From positions 1 through 13,205 of the forward strand of contig RHFA01000052.1 in the NCBI GenBank assembly GCA_003724275.1: a stretch of DNA of 13,205 nucleotides, given 5' to 3'. The position numbers and the translations under genes were made by a program. This stretch comes from Thaumarchaeota archaeon S13 (GTDB lineage: Archaea; Thermoproteota; Nitrososphaeria; Nitrososphaerales; Nitrosopumilaceae). The notes below the pieces were generated by a model. It searched no databases and was not told the origin of the DNA. It saw only the letters and a program-made list of their open reading frames with translations. Positions 5,031 to 11,865 of this stretch are shown piece by piece. Position 1 is the first letter of the stretch. Every line of letters starts with the position of its first letter.

Positions 5031-6059
5031 ATGGCAAAGATGCGGGCTATGGTCCTCTCAGAGTGCGCGCCGATCGAGACAAGCCCGCTGAGGCTCACCG
5101 AGATAGACCGCCACGAGATATCTAGGCCGCAGGAGGTCCTCGTGAGGATAGAGGCATGCGGCGTGTGCCACTCGCAGCTCCACGGCATCGAGGGCGACTG
5201 GAGGGACATTGGGATACCGCCGGCCCTGCCGACGGTTCCAGGCCACGAGGTCGTGGGAACCGTCGTCGAGGCCGGCAAGGGGGCCACCGCCGTCTCTGTG
5301 GGCGAGAGGGTGGGCATATCGCCGCTCCTAGAGTCGTGCCTGGACTGCGGTTACTGCAACGACGGCAAGGAGCAACTATGCGAGTCGATGGACGTGCTAG
5401 GCGAGTCCCTAAAGGGCGGGTATGCCGAGTATGTCACGGTCGCAGACTCTTTTGCGACGCGCGTGCCGGCCTCCATGAGGCCCGAGTATGCCGCGCCGCT
5501 CTTTTGCGCAGGCGTCACGGCGTACGGCGCAGTCAGGGCGTGTGGGGCGTCATCTGGAGACAGGGTCGGGGTTTTTGGCGTCGGCGGCGTGGGCCACATG
5601 GCCGTGCAGTTTGCGCGCAGGGACGGCCTCGAGGTCACGGCGGTCTCGCGCAGCGCCGGCCACCTTGGCGTCGCCTCTAGGCTTGGCGCGGACCGGACCG
5701 TCCAGTATGACGGAGCCGACGCGGCCGCCGCCGAGGCGGCCTCGCGCGGCGCGCTGGACGCCGCGATGGTCTTTGCGCCGGCCGGCGAGGTCACCGGCGC
5801 GGCGCTAAAGTCCGTAAAGAGGGGCGGGACGGTCGTCGTCGCCACGGTGGGCGGAATCCCGGACTTTTTGGCGTTTGAGGAAAAGACCGTCAGGGGCACG
5901 CTCATCGGCTCGAGGGCCGACATGGCCGAGGTCGTCAGGATTGCGCACGAGGACGGGCTCGAGGTTGTCCACGAGACGTTTCCCCTAGAGGGGGCAAACG
6001 AGGCCCTCAGGAGGCTAAAAGAGTCCAGGGTGGAGGCAAGGGCGGTTCTTGTCCCCTGA
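5031..6059 (+). CDS. Zinc-dependent alcohol dehydrogenase (MDR family)
   Basis: A 342-residue medium-chain dehydrogenase oxidising an alcohol or reducing an aldehyde with a nicotinamide cofactor; the substrate cannot be read from sequence. The N-terminal GroES-like domain carries the catalytic zinc ligands C46 (ACGVCHSQ), H72-E73 (PGHEV) and C159 (PLFCAG). The structural zinc lobe has C103, C106, C109 and C117 with the usual C-x2-C-x2-C-x7-C spacing. The Rossmann domain has GVGGVG at 183-188, followed at the end of beta-2 by SRS (206-208). A serine/arginine there, rather than an acidic residue, suggests preference for NADP(H). This layout, including PLFCAG, is that of the yeast-ADH/cinnamyl-ADH branch. 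Length is normal and all ligands are intact. The ATG has a TATA element and a possible ribosome binding site upstream. A small coiled-coil gene overlaps its last codons. Confidence 0.92.
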   Translation: MAKMRAMVLSECAPIETSPLRLTEIDRHEISRPQEVLVRIEACGVCHSQLHGIEGDWRDIGIPPALPTVPGHEVVGTVVEAGKGATAVSVGERVGISPLLESCLDCGYCNDGKEQLCESMDVLGESLKGGYAEYVTVADSFATRVPASMRPEYAAPLFCAGVTAYGAVRACGASSGDRVGVFGVGGVGHMAVQFARRDGLEVTAVSRSAGHLGVASRLGADRTVQYDGADAAAAEAASRGALDAAMVFAPAGEVTGAALKSVKRGGTVVVATVGGIPDFLAFEEKTVRGTLIGSRADMAEVVRIAHEDGLEVVHETFPLEGANEALRRLKESRVEARAVLVP

Positions 6060-6294
6060 GCCTCCGCGCCGCTCGCCGGCAGACCTGGCCAGGGAGGAGC
6101 TTGACGCGATACGCTCAAGGGCAAACGCGCTAGAGGCCGTCGCGACTGACGAGTTCCAGCGCGGCGTCGCGCGCGCGATCCGCGCGCTCGCCGAGCAGCA
6201 GGCCCACACGCTAGAGGAGACCGAGCACCTCAAGAGGGCCATGGACCTCCTCCTCGAGCAGGTCTTCAGGGCGCAGCGCGGCGCGCGGCCCTAG
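6049..6294 (+). CDS. Small helical/coiled-coil protein, 81 aa, unknown
   Basis: A TTG at 6049 lies inside the last codons of the dehydrogenase, an 11-base overlap that suggests coupling. It opens an 81-residue frame: a Pro/Arg-rich start, then amphipathic helices (DLAREELDAIRSRANALEAV; RAIRALAEQQAHTLEETEHL) with hydrophobic residues at heptad spacing. No cysteines, membrane segment or known motif are visible. Codon choice (AGG, ATA, GC-rich third positions) matches the neighbouring real genes, and the frame ends at a CTAG shared with the convergent gene. No in-frame ATG precedes the body, so the start rests on the TTG and is uncertain. It may be a small helical regulator or adaptor, but nothing in the sequence shows this. 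Confidence 0.6.
   Translation: MSPEPPRRSPADLAREELDAIRSRANALEAVATDEFQRGVARAIRALAEQQAHTLEETEHLKRAMDLLLEQVFRAQRGARP
6291..6294. other. Second CTAG shared by convergent stop codons
   Basis: TAG at 6292-6294 ends the plus-strand small coiled-coil gene, and TAG read from 6293 to 6291 ends the minus-strand operon. The arrangement is identical to that at 4322-4325, again with no space for an intergenic terminator. Confidence 0.88.
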
Positions 6295-6800
6295 TGCGCG
6301 CGGCCGTGTATGTCCACGGTGATCGACGCGCGCGCGGCCTCGCCGTCCGCCGACGCGCCCTCGGATGATATGCGGTACGTGCCCGGATGCGCCGCCGTGC
6401 CGTCCTGCCGGACCTGGCCCCACGCGATCTCGACGGCCTCGCGCGGGCCGAGCGGGCCGGACGCCTCGCGCGCCGGCGCGCCGTACACCGGCGCGCCGTC
6501 AAGGCGCGACACGCTCAGTCCATAGTGCGACGCGCCGCCAAAGTGAATCTCCACGCTCCCCGTGTTGGTCAGCGTGAGGAGGACCGCCTCGCCGGCCCCG
6601 TATGCGGGGCGCTCGGATGCAAGCGAGAGCGACGGGCCCTCGACGTACACCGTGGCCCCGTCGCGCGGCAGCGGAGAGAGCGCCAGGCCCAGCGCGGCGG
6701 CGGCGGCCACGCCGGCGGCCACGGCGACGGCCAGGCCCGGCGGGATCAGCCCTGCCCTCCCCCGCCTTCGCCGGCGCCCTCGCCGGCCCTCGTGCGCCAC
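6291..6800 (-). CDS. Predicted surface-anchored Ig-like (BsuPI-type?) protein
   Basis: From the GTG at 6800 this is 169 residues. A strongly basic N-terminus (RRGRRRRRGR) is followed by an alanine/glycine-rich hydrophobic stretch (about 20-43, LAVAVAAGVAAAAALGLALS), the shape of a signal peptide or signal anchor. The rest looks like one beta-sandwich: SLSLASERPAYGAGEAVLL, then LTNTGSVEIHF, a central SVSRLDGAPVY, and a closing HPGTYRISSEG. This strand order resembles the BsuPI/intracellular proteinase inhibitor Ig-like domain. The assignment is inference. It is the last gene of the ribosomal/secY operon. The chosen start overlaps cbf5 by 55 bases. A GTG inside the hydrophobic stretch is a shorter alternative but would lose the basic segment. 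The open frame further upstream is cbf5 shadow. Confidence 0.68.
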   Translation of the reverse strand: MAHEGRRGRRRRRGRAGLIPPGLAVAVAAGVAAAAALGLALSPLPRDGATVYVEGPSLSLASERPAYGAGEAVLLTLTNTGSVEIHFGGASHYGLSVSRLDGAPVYGAPAREASGPLGPREAVEIAWGQVRQDGTAAHPGTYRISSEGASADGEAARASITVDIHGRAH

Positions 6801-7768
6801 TGCTTTGGGTACGTGCCGGGCTTCATTATTATCCGGCTCGTGCGAAACGCGTGCCCCCTCGTCGCGTCGTCGATCTCCTGCGCGCCCATCATGGCAGTGG
6901 CGAGCGCGACGGCCTCGCCCTTTTGCGTGTATATCCCGACCGTGTCCCCCGAGTGCAGGTTTGGCGAGACGCGCAGGACCCCCGGCACGGCAAGCTGCGC
7001 GCCGTGGCACATCGCGTCTACTGCCGAGTCGCGTATGACGGCGGACTTTATCCCCGCAAGCGCGTCCTCGACGGGCCGGACCATGGCCATGAGGCGCGAG
7101 GCGTCGCCGTCCTCGCGCCACCTCGCGTGCGCGTCGGCAAGCTCGTGCATCGTGACGAGGCCGCACGTGGACTCCTCAAAGTGGTCGACGCGAGTGCGCC
7201 GGAGCTCCACCATCGTCGCGCCGGAGCCCATAATCTCGCCCATGTCATAGAGGAGCTTGCGTATGTACGTGCCGGCCTCGCACGTTATGCGCAGCAGCGC
7301 GAGCTGGCCGCGCCGCTCGAGGAGCTCCATCTCGTGTATCGTGCGCGTGCGCGTCCTCCTGCTGACCGCCGAGCGCTGCGGCGGCTTTTGGTATATCTCG
7401 GCCGTAAACAGGCCGATCGCCTCCTCTAGCGGCCGCGCCGACTCGCCGTGGACGCGCCCGAGCGCGTGGTACTCCTTTGGGCCCAGGAGGAGCACGCCGA
7501 GGGCCTTTGTCGCCTCGCCGAGTCCCAGGGGAAGCACGCCGGAGACCTGCGGGTCCAGCGTGCCGCTGTGGCCGATCTTTGGCAGGCCCAGGATCCTCTT
7601 TGTCCACGCGACCACCTCGTGGCTAGTCGGGCCGGGCGGCTTGTCAAGCAGCACCAGGCCGTACTCTAGCGCGCGCTCCACGCCGCGGTCCTCGGGCCGC
7701 GTCCCGTGGGCGTCGTCCGTGTCGTCCTCGTCGATGACGCGCAGGCCCGCAAGGCGCGGGGCGCTCAA
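6746..7768 (-). CDS. cbf5: Cbf5/TruB-family tRNA/rRNA pseudouridine synthase
   Basis: Archaeal homologue of dyskerin. With Nop10, Gar1 and L7Ae it forms H/ACA ribonucleoproteins that convert uridine to pseudouridine in rRNA, and it can act on tRNA position 55. The 340 residues show an N-terminal helix region, then GLVLLDKPPGPTSH and the catalytic motif GHSGTLDPQVSG with D72 as nucleophile. RTIHEMELLE and AGTYIRKLLYD lie in the catalytic domain, and a PUA domain follows (about 252-315). The acidic N-terminus (VIDEDDTDD) and Gly/Glu-rich C-terminus (GEGAGEGGGGQG) are low-complexity extensions. The start is the TTG at 7768, supported by a TTGA overlap with the cmk stop, an arrangement typical of coupled translation. 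No equally placed ATG exists. Its place at the end of the ribosomal operon is common in archaea. Confidence 0.93.
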   Translation of the reverse strand: MSAPRLAGLRVIDEDDTDDAHGTRPEDRGVERALEYGLVLLDKPPGPTSHEVVAWTKRILGLPKIGHSGTLDPQVSGVLPLGLGEATKALGVLLLGPKEYHALGRVHGESARPLEEAIGLFTAEIYQKPPQRSAVSRRTRTRTIHEMELLERRGQLALLRITCEAGTYIRKLLYDMGEIMGSGATMVELRRTRVDHFEESTCGLVTMHELADAHARWREDGDASRLMAMVRPVEDALAGIKSAVIRDSAVDAMCHGAQLAVPGVLRVSPNLHSGDTVGIYTQKGEAVALATAMMGAQEIDDATRGHAFRTSRIIMKPGTYPKQWRTRAGEGAGEGGGGQG

Positions 7769-8322
7769 GCGCGCCCCTCCACGGCGCGCACCGCCGCCTC
7801 GATGACCTCGCCGGCCCCGAGCGAGTCGGTCTCTATCACGCTGTCAAAGACCGAGAGGTCCCGCCCGAACTCTATCCCGTAGAGGCGCCTGTAGAGCTCG
7901 ACGTTTGACTCGTAGCGCCTGCGCGTCACGGCCAGGGCCTCGTCGTGGCCCATGCTGTCGCGCGCGCGCATCCTCCTCGCGCTGCTCGCGTGCGAGCCGG
8001 CAAGCCATATCTTTGTGCCGTCGCTGACAAGCCAGGGCAGCGTGTAGCTCGTGATTACGGCGCCGCCGGCCTCAAAGATCTCGGCGAGGCGCCCGTCGAC
8101 CTCGCGGTCAAACCTGTCATCGCCCATGCGCCGCTCGAGAAACGCCATGCCCTCGGGCCGGTCCCACCAGTCGTCGCCGCCTCTAGGCGCGCCGTTGCGC
8201 GCGGCAATCTCCTTTAGCACGTCTCCCCCGCTGACGTGGCGCATGCCAAACCTTTCGGCGAGGGCCATGGCGACAGTCGTCTTTCCCACCGCGGGCGGGC
8301 CGGATATCACGATGGACTTCAT
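7765..8322 (-). CDS. cmk: Cytidylate kinase (archaeal type)
   Basis: Phosphorylates CMP (and dCMP) with ATP for pyrimidine nucleotide supply; cytoplasmic. The 185 residues begin with a P-loop GPPAVGKTT (8-16). SGGDVLKEIAARNG follows, a typical NMP-binding segment of short archaeal Cmk. The mid region DDRFDREVDGRLAEIFEAGG and ITSYTLPWL precede the lid-like arginine-rich RRMRARDSMGHDEA, where arginines contact phosphates. A C-terminal YESNVELYRRLYG helix completes the fold. Length is normal. The ATG at 8322 shares one base with the upstream stop (TGATG), and the gene's own stop overlaps cbf5 by four bases. Order after adkA and the DUF106 gene matches the archaeal spc-operon tail. A homologous adenylate kinase fold is possible, but context and motifs favour Cmk. 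Confidence 0.9.
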   Translation of the reverse strand: MKSIVISGPPAVGKTTVAMALAERFGMRHVSGGDVLKEIAARNGAPRGGDDWWDRPEGMAFLERRMGDDRFDREVDGRLAEIFEAGGAVITSYTLPWLVSDGTKIWLAGSHASSARRMRARDSMGHDEALAVTRRRYESNVELYRRLYGIEFGRDLSVFDSVIETDSLGAGEVIEAAVRAVEGRA

Positions 8323-8945
8323 CAGCCCAGATCCATCGACGTCTTTGTCAGCTTCATTATTATCCCGCTAAAGGCCACCGACGACAAAAAGTACCATGCC
8401 CAAAAGTACACGGCGTTCTCGTCCTCGCAGACGTGCTCGGGGTCGGCGGCCTGCTCGGCCGTGCACGTGAGCTGGAAAAAGTCCCCGGGTATGACGTTTA
8501 GCGGTATGGGCGAGAGCGCGACGGTGTAGGAGAACAGCGGCGGCAGGACAAAGTAGAATATGAGTATGAGCGGCACGAACGTTATCATCATCGGGCGCAT
8601 GTTCATCTGCATGACCTCCATGTTGAGCTTGCTCATGTATGCGGACTTTTTGGAGAGCTCGGCCATCTTTTTCTCGTCCTTTGCGCGAAACGCCGCCATG
8701 CGCTCCTTTTGCCACGCGCGCGTCTCGCGCATTATCCTCCGGAACTTTGACTGGTCTACGAGCTTGCGCCGGATAAAGGCGTTGAACATGTTTAGCATTA
8801 TGGCAAACCCGAGTATGCCCCCCATCGAGGCGAGCGTGCCGCGTATGACGGGATCCGCGCTGCCGAGCGGGCCGGCGCCGACGCCAAAGAGGTCACCCTG
8901 CAGGACAAGGTGCGAGAGCGCAAGAACCATCCCCTCGAGGGTCAT
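8322..8945 (-). CDS. DUF106/EMC3-TMCO1-like membrane insertase (Oxa1 superfamily)
   Basis: Member of the archaeal DUF106 family, related to EMC3, TMCO1, Get1 and YidC/Oxa1, which help insert helices into the membrane beside or independent of SecY. The 207 residues contain three clear hydrophobic helices: about 38-58 (LASMGGILGFAIMLNMFNAF), 118-136 (MMITFVPLILIFYFVLPPLF) and a C-terminal one (AWYFLSSVAFSGIIM). A long basic, helical cytoplasmic hairpin (about 60-110, rich in Lys/Arg/Met, including MAELSKKSAYMSKLN) separates the first two; this methionine-rich coiled coil is a family feature. Two cysteines (TCTAEQ, HVCEDEN) lie in the outer loop and could form a disulfide. The start overlaps the adkA stop as ATGA, and it sits three genes downstream of rpl15 with secY in between, supporting a membrane-biogenesis role. 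Confidence 0.87.
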   Translation of the reverse strand: MTLEGMVLALSHLVLQGDLFGVGAGPLGSADPVIRGTLASMGGILGFAIMLNMFNAFIRRKLVDQSKFRRIMRETRAWQKERMAAFRAKDEKKMAELSKKSAYMSKLNMEVMQMNMRPMMITFVPLILIFYFVLPPLFSYTVALSPIPLNVIPGDFFQLTCTAEQAADPEHVCEDENAVYFWAWYFLSSVAFSGIIMKLTKTSMDLG

Positions 8946-9529
8946 AGGCCCACGCTCTTGAGTATGGCCTCGGCGGCCTCGGCGGCCTCGCCGTCACGGT
9001 TGTAGACGGGCATGACCGGCGAGCCAGAGTGGACCGAGCACGCCGAGAGCATGGCATCCTGTATGGCAAGCTCGCGCTTTATGCCGGACACGGAGTTCTT
9101 GTCGCGCACGCGCGACTTGTCCTGCTCGCGCCTGCTGAATATCCTCTCCGGGCGCGCCGTGAGCGATATGAGGTGCGTCGGCCGTATAATGTCGAGTATG
9201 GGCGACGGGAGGCCAGGATAGTACCCCGCCGGCGTCGCGATAAAGGCGTGCGTGTCGATTATGACGACCTCGGAGTCTATCACCGAGATCGACTTGGCCG
9301 CCTCGCGCTGGAGGCGCTCCTGCTCGTCACGGCCCTCCTTGCGGAGCGCGTCGCGGTCCTTTATGCCGCGCCTCTTGGCGTGCTCTAGCATCTCGCTGCC
9401 AAACGAGACGACGCGCACGCCCGTGTCGCGGCTCTTGAGCACGCGGACCATGTGCTCGACCACGGTCGTCTTTCCCACGCCGGGGATGCCCACGATGACC
9501 ACGCGCCTAGTGCCTGCCAAGGATCGCAC
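8942..9529 (-). CDS. adkA: Archaeal adenylate kinase
   Basis: Converts AMP and ATP to two ADP; cytoplasmic. The 195 residues carry VVIVGIPGVGKTTVVEHM, with the P-loop at 14-22. VVSFGSEMLEHAKRRGI and DRDALRKEG follow, the archaeal AdkA pattern, and IDTHAFI is the Walker-B-like strand. The C-terminal part contains RIFSRREQDKSRVRDKNS, an arginine-rich lid with phosphate contacts. Length is typical for the archaeal enzyme. The start is ambiguous: GTG 9529 overlaps secY by 23 bases, TTG 9520 is an inner option, and GTG 9502, just past the secY stop, would leave only a few residues before the P-loop strand. I chose the longest because archaeal AdkA has a short basic stretch there. secY-adkA linkage is the usual archaeal order. 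Confidence 0.92.
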   Translation of the reverse strand: MRSLAGTRRVVIVGIPGVGKTTVVEHMVRVLKSRDTGVRVVSFGSEMLEHAKRRGIKDRDALRKEGRDEQERLQREAAKSISVIDSEVVIIDTHAFIATPAGYYPGLPSPILDIIRPTHLISLTARPERIFSRREQDKSRVRDKNSVSGIKRELAIQDAMLSACSVHSGSPVMPVYNRDGEAAEAAEAILKSVGL

Positions 9530-10937
9530 CTAGGCGGGGCATGACGACCTCCACCTGCTCCCGGACGAGCTGGTTGTAGTAGTTTATGAGAATGTCCACC
9601 ATGAGCAGCACGCCGATGCCCGTCCCAAAGACGCCGAGCACGTCGGATATGCCGGCCAGGAGCCCGAGTATGACCGAGCCGAGTATGGTCACCGACGGTA
9701 TGTACTTGTTGAGGAGGGCCTCTATGGGCTTGTTTGAGCGCCTAAATCCTGGCACCTGCACGTCGGCGTCAAGGAGGTTCTTGGCGGCGCTCTTTGGCGA
9801 GAGGCCGCCGAGCTCCACCCAGAGGCGCCCAAAGACGACGACGATCCCGACCATGAACAGGACGTAAATGACCGCGCGCGACGGGTCCAGGACGGCGATG
9901 TCAAGGCCGCGCGGGGGCGTGACATAGTAGACTAGGCCGCCTATGGGCGTCGACGGGTTTGTCGGGTCGAACTGCGCCAGGAGGTTCATAAAGGCATTGT
10001 TGTTTAGCGGGTTGGAGTTTGCCCAGAGCACCTGTCCGATAAACACGGCGTTTGCCGTGAGGGCCGAGGCGAGTATGACGGGTATGTTGGAGACGTACAT
10101 TAGCTTTATCGGGTATACGGCCGAAAATCCCCTGTACTTTGTCGAGACTATGGGTATCTCGACCTTCATGCCCTGCGTGTACACGAGTATGAGCAGGACG
10201 ACTGCAGTCAGGATGAGGCCAAATATGCTCGGGAGCTGGTTTGAGCGAAAGAACACGTCAGAGAGGTCGCCGGCGGCCACGGACTGGCCTATGAACGGCA
10301 GTATTCCGATCGTCCCGCCGTCGCCGGCCGGCAGCGGGCTAAAGAGGCTCCAGAGTATCTGCTGCGCCACTCCGGCCATGATAAAGAGGCTTATTCCGCT
10401 GCCTAGTCCCCACCCCTTTTGGATGAGCTCGTCGAGGAACATGATGATGACCGATGCCGCCATGAGCTGCCCAATCAGTATGTAGAGCACGTTTGGGTCG
10501 GTGATGTTGCCGCCGTACACGGCAATGCCATACACGACTGACTCCACCACAATGACGACATACGAGACGAGCTTTGTCGCCGTCTGGAAGACGCCGCGCT
10601 CCTCGGGCTTTTTAAAGTTGAACTTTATGATCTCCGATCCGCGCAGCAGCTGCATGAGGAGGCCTGCCGTGACTATGGGGCCTATCCCGAGCTCGACGAG
10701 CGTCCCCTGCTGGGAGGCAAATATGACGCGCGCAAAGGCCAAAAAGTCAAACTCGGGCGTCTGCGCGCCAAAGAGCGGCGTCTGCGCCATGACCATGTAG
10801 ATCAGGAGCGCAAATCCCGACCACATGAGCCTGGTCTGCAGCGGAAGCTTGCGCTTTGGCTTTGGAACCTGCGGCAGGTACGGCTCGGCGACGGACACGA
10901 CGCGGTGTATCGCGTTGGTGAGCGTCCCCTCAGCCAT
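9507..10937 (-). CDS. secY: Preprotein translocase subunit SecY
   Basis: Central channel of the Sec61/SecYEG translocon. From the ATG at 10937 it has 476 residues, normal for archaea. The amphipathic N-terminus (NAIHRVVSVAEPYLPQVPKPKRK) is followed by ten hydrophobic helices. Diagnostic segments are the TM2 region ELGIGPIVTAGLLMQLL, the TM4-5 signature ELIQKGWGLGSGISLF, and the cytosolic ribosome-docking loops containing VEIPIVSTKYRGFSAVYPI and DVQVPGFRRSNKPIE. The upstream frame to 10985 (MWARTTQ...) is rpl15 shadow, so MAEGTLT is the proper start. It overlaps the end of rpl15 by eight bases, implying coupling. SecE and SecG (Sec61-beta) are not in the window. Confidence 0.96.
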   Translation of the reverse strand: MAEGTLTNAIHRVVSVAEPYLPQVPKPKRKLPLQTRLMWSGFALLIYMVMAQTPLFGAQTPEFDFLAFARVIFASQQGTLVELGIGPIVTAGLLMQLLRGSEIIKFNFKKPEERGVFQTATKLVSYVVIVVESVVYGIAVYGGNITDPNVLYILIGQLMAASVIIMFLDELIQKGWGLGSGISLFIMAGVAQQILWSLFSPLPAGDGGTIGILPFIGQSVAAGDLSDVFFRSNQLPSIFGLILTAVVLLILVYTQGMKVEIPIVSTKYRGFSAVYPIKLMYVSNIPVILASALTANAVFIGQVLWANSNPLNNNAFMNLLAQFDPTNPSTPIGGLVYYVTPPRGLDIAVLDPSRAVIYVLFMVGIVVVFGRLWVELGGLSPKSAAKNLLDADVQVPGFRRSNKPIEALLNKYIPSVTILGSVILGLLAGISDVLGVFGTGIGVLLMVDILINYYNQLVREQVEVVMPRLGAILGRH

Positions 10938-11391
10938 CGCCCTCCACCCTGATCTCCTGCGCGCCTGCGTCGTCCTGGCCCACAATCTCGCCGCCGGCGT
11001 CGCTGACCTTTTTTGCCGCCGACGGCGTAAACCTGTCGACGATCACGGCGTACGCGCCGCCCGGCGAGCCGCCTCCCAGGAGCTTGTCATATCCGGCGGC
11101 GCGCAGGTCGACTATGCGCCTGCCTCCCTCCTCGCGGCCGTGGCGCTCATAGAGGTCGCCGAGGTCGCGCACCGCGGCCCACCTTTTCGCGTCGTTGGAG
11201 TGCGGGGGCCTCGTCGAGTCGTGCCCAAAGTGGTCGGGGTTGTCGCGCAGCATGGAGCTAAAGTGGTGCTTTAGCTGCCCCGAGACGCCCAGGCCGCCCT
11301 TGTGGCCGCTGGCCCTGTGCTGGCCGACCTGGCCCCACCCGTGCGTGCGCGAGCCCCGGAGCTTGCGCGTCTTGCGCAGCCGCGTCGCCAC
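10930..11391 (-). CDS. rpl15: 50S ribosomal protein uL15
   Basis: Large-subunit protein that stabilises 23S rRNA near the central protuberance. The 153 residues show the conserved archaeal/eukaryotic N-terminus RLRKTRKLRGSRTHGWGQVG and the glycine-rich HRASGHKGGLG arm that threads into rRNA. The C-terminal domain has VDLRAAGYDKLLGGG and VIVDRFTPSAAKKVSDAGGE. The start is GTG at 11391, overlapping the rpl30 stop by one base (TAGTG on the minus strand). The end overlaps secY. Nothing unusual except a short acidic tail (GQDDAGAQEIRVEGDG). Confidence 0.95.
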   Translation of the reverse strand: MATRLRKTRKLRGSRTHGWGQVGQHRASGHKGGLGVSGQLKHHFSSMLRDNPDHFGHDSTRPPHSNDAKRWAAVRDLGDLYERHGREEGGRRIVDLRAAGYDKLLGGGSPGGAYAVIVDRFTPSAAKKVSDAGGEIVGQDDAGAQEIRVEGDG

Positions 11392-11861
11392 TAGCCCATC
11401 ATCCTCCTGACGAGCTCGGCGAGGTCTGGGTTTGGCCCGAGTATGCCGTTCTGGCCGCGCATCTTTTTTGTGCTGCGCCTAAAGCCGTGGCGAGGCGGCG
11501 CGAGGGCAAACCACGGCTTGAGGCCCTTGACGCGCCCCATCGAGACGGCCCCGGAGGCCAGGGACTCGGCGAGCTCGGCCGTGCTAGAATAGCCCTCGGG
11601 CATCGGGCCTCCGGCGAGGCGGCGGTAGCCGCTCGTGTGGCCGCGCGCGTCGAGGAGCTCGCGCGTGAGATCGGCGCTGGCCTCGGTCCACGCGACATAG
11701 TGCTTTACCCTGTTGAGCATGCCGAGCGTGTTGTCCCGCGCAGGCACGATCGTCGCGCGGAACTTTTTCTCGAGGCGCAGCAGCTCTAGCGTGCGCGCGG
11801 CCCAGTGCGGCACGTCGGCCTGGCCCTTTATCCTGACGACTAGGTACGCGCCGGCCACCAC
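11391..11861 (-). CDS. rpl30: 50S ribosomal protein uL30 (archaeal long form)
   Basis: Large-subunit protein. At 156 residues it is of the long archaeal/eukaryotic form; bacterial L30 is about 60 residues. The core begins YLVVRIKGQADVPHWAARTLELLRL with the conserved ARTL segment, then ATIVPARDNTLGMLNRVKHYVAW. The archaeal extension carries LKPWFALAPPRHGFRRSTKKM. The GTG at 11861 lies four bases after the rps5 stop. A second GTG (11858) immediately follows and could also be used. An ATG at 11866 is in the wrong frame, so GTG is required. It ends in a one-base overlap with rpl15. Confidence 0.94.
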   Translation of the reverse strand: MVAGAYLVVRIKGQADVPHWAARTLELLRLEKKFRATIVPARDNTLGMLNRVKHYVAWTEASADLTRELLDARGHTSGYRRLAGGPMPEGYSSTAELAESLASGAVSMGRVKGLKPWFALAPPRHGFRRSTKKMRGQNGILGPNPDLAELVRRMMG

Positions 11862-11865
11862 ACCA

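Noticed and set aside
4829..5317. N-terminal extension of the Hsp20-like membrane protein up to 5317
   Set aside because: It lies across the divergent spacer and the antisense of the dehydrogenase, and the composition is GC-bias only.
6387..7429. Long plus-strand frames opposite cbf5
   Set aside because: They are Arg/Pro/Ala-rich with no recognisable motif, and they oppose a clear Cbf5 with intact catalytic and PUA regions.
10938..10985. secY start 16 codons upstream of ATG 10937
   Set aside because: The extra residues (MWARTTQARRR...) are the out-of-frame end of rpl15. SecY proteins start near MAEGTLT, and the ATG overlaps the rpl15 stop in a typical coupled arrangement.
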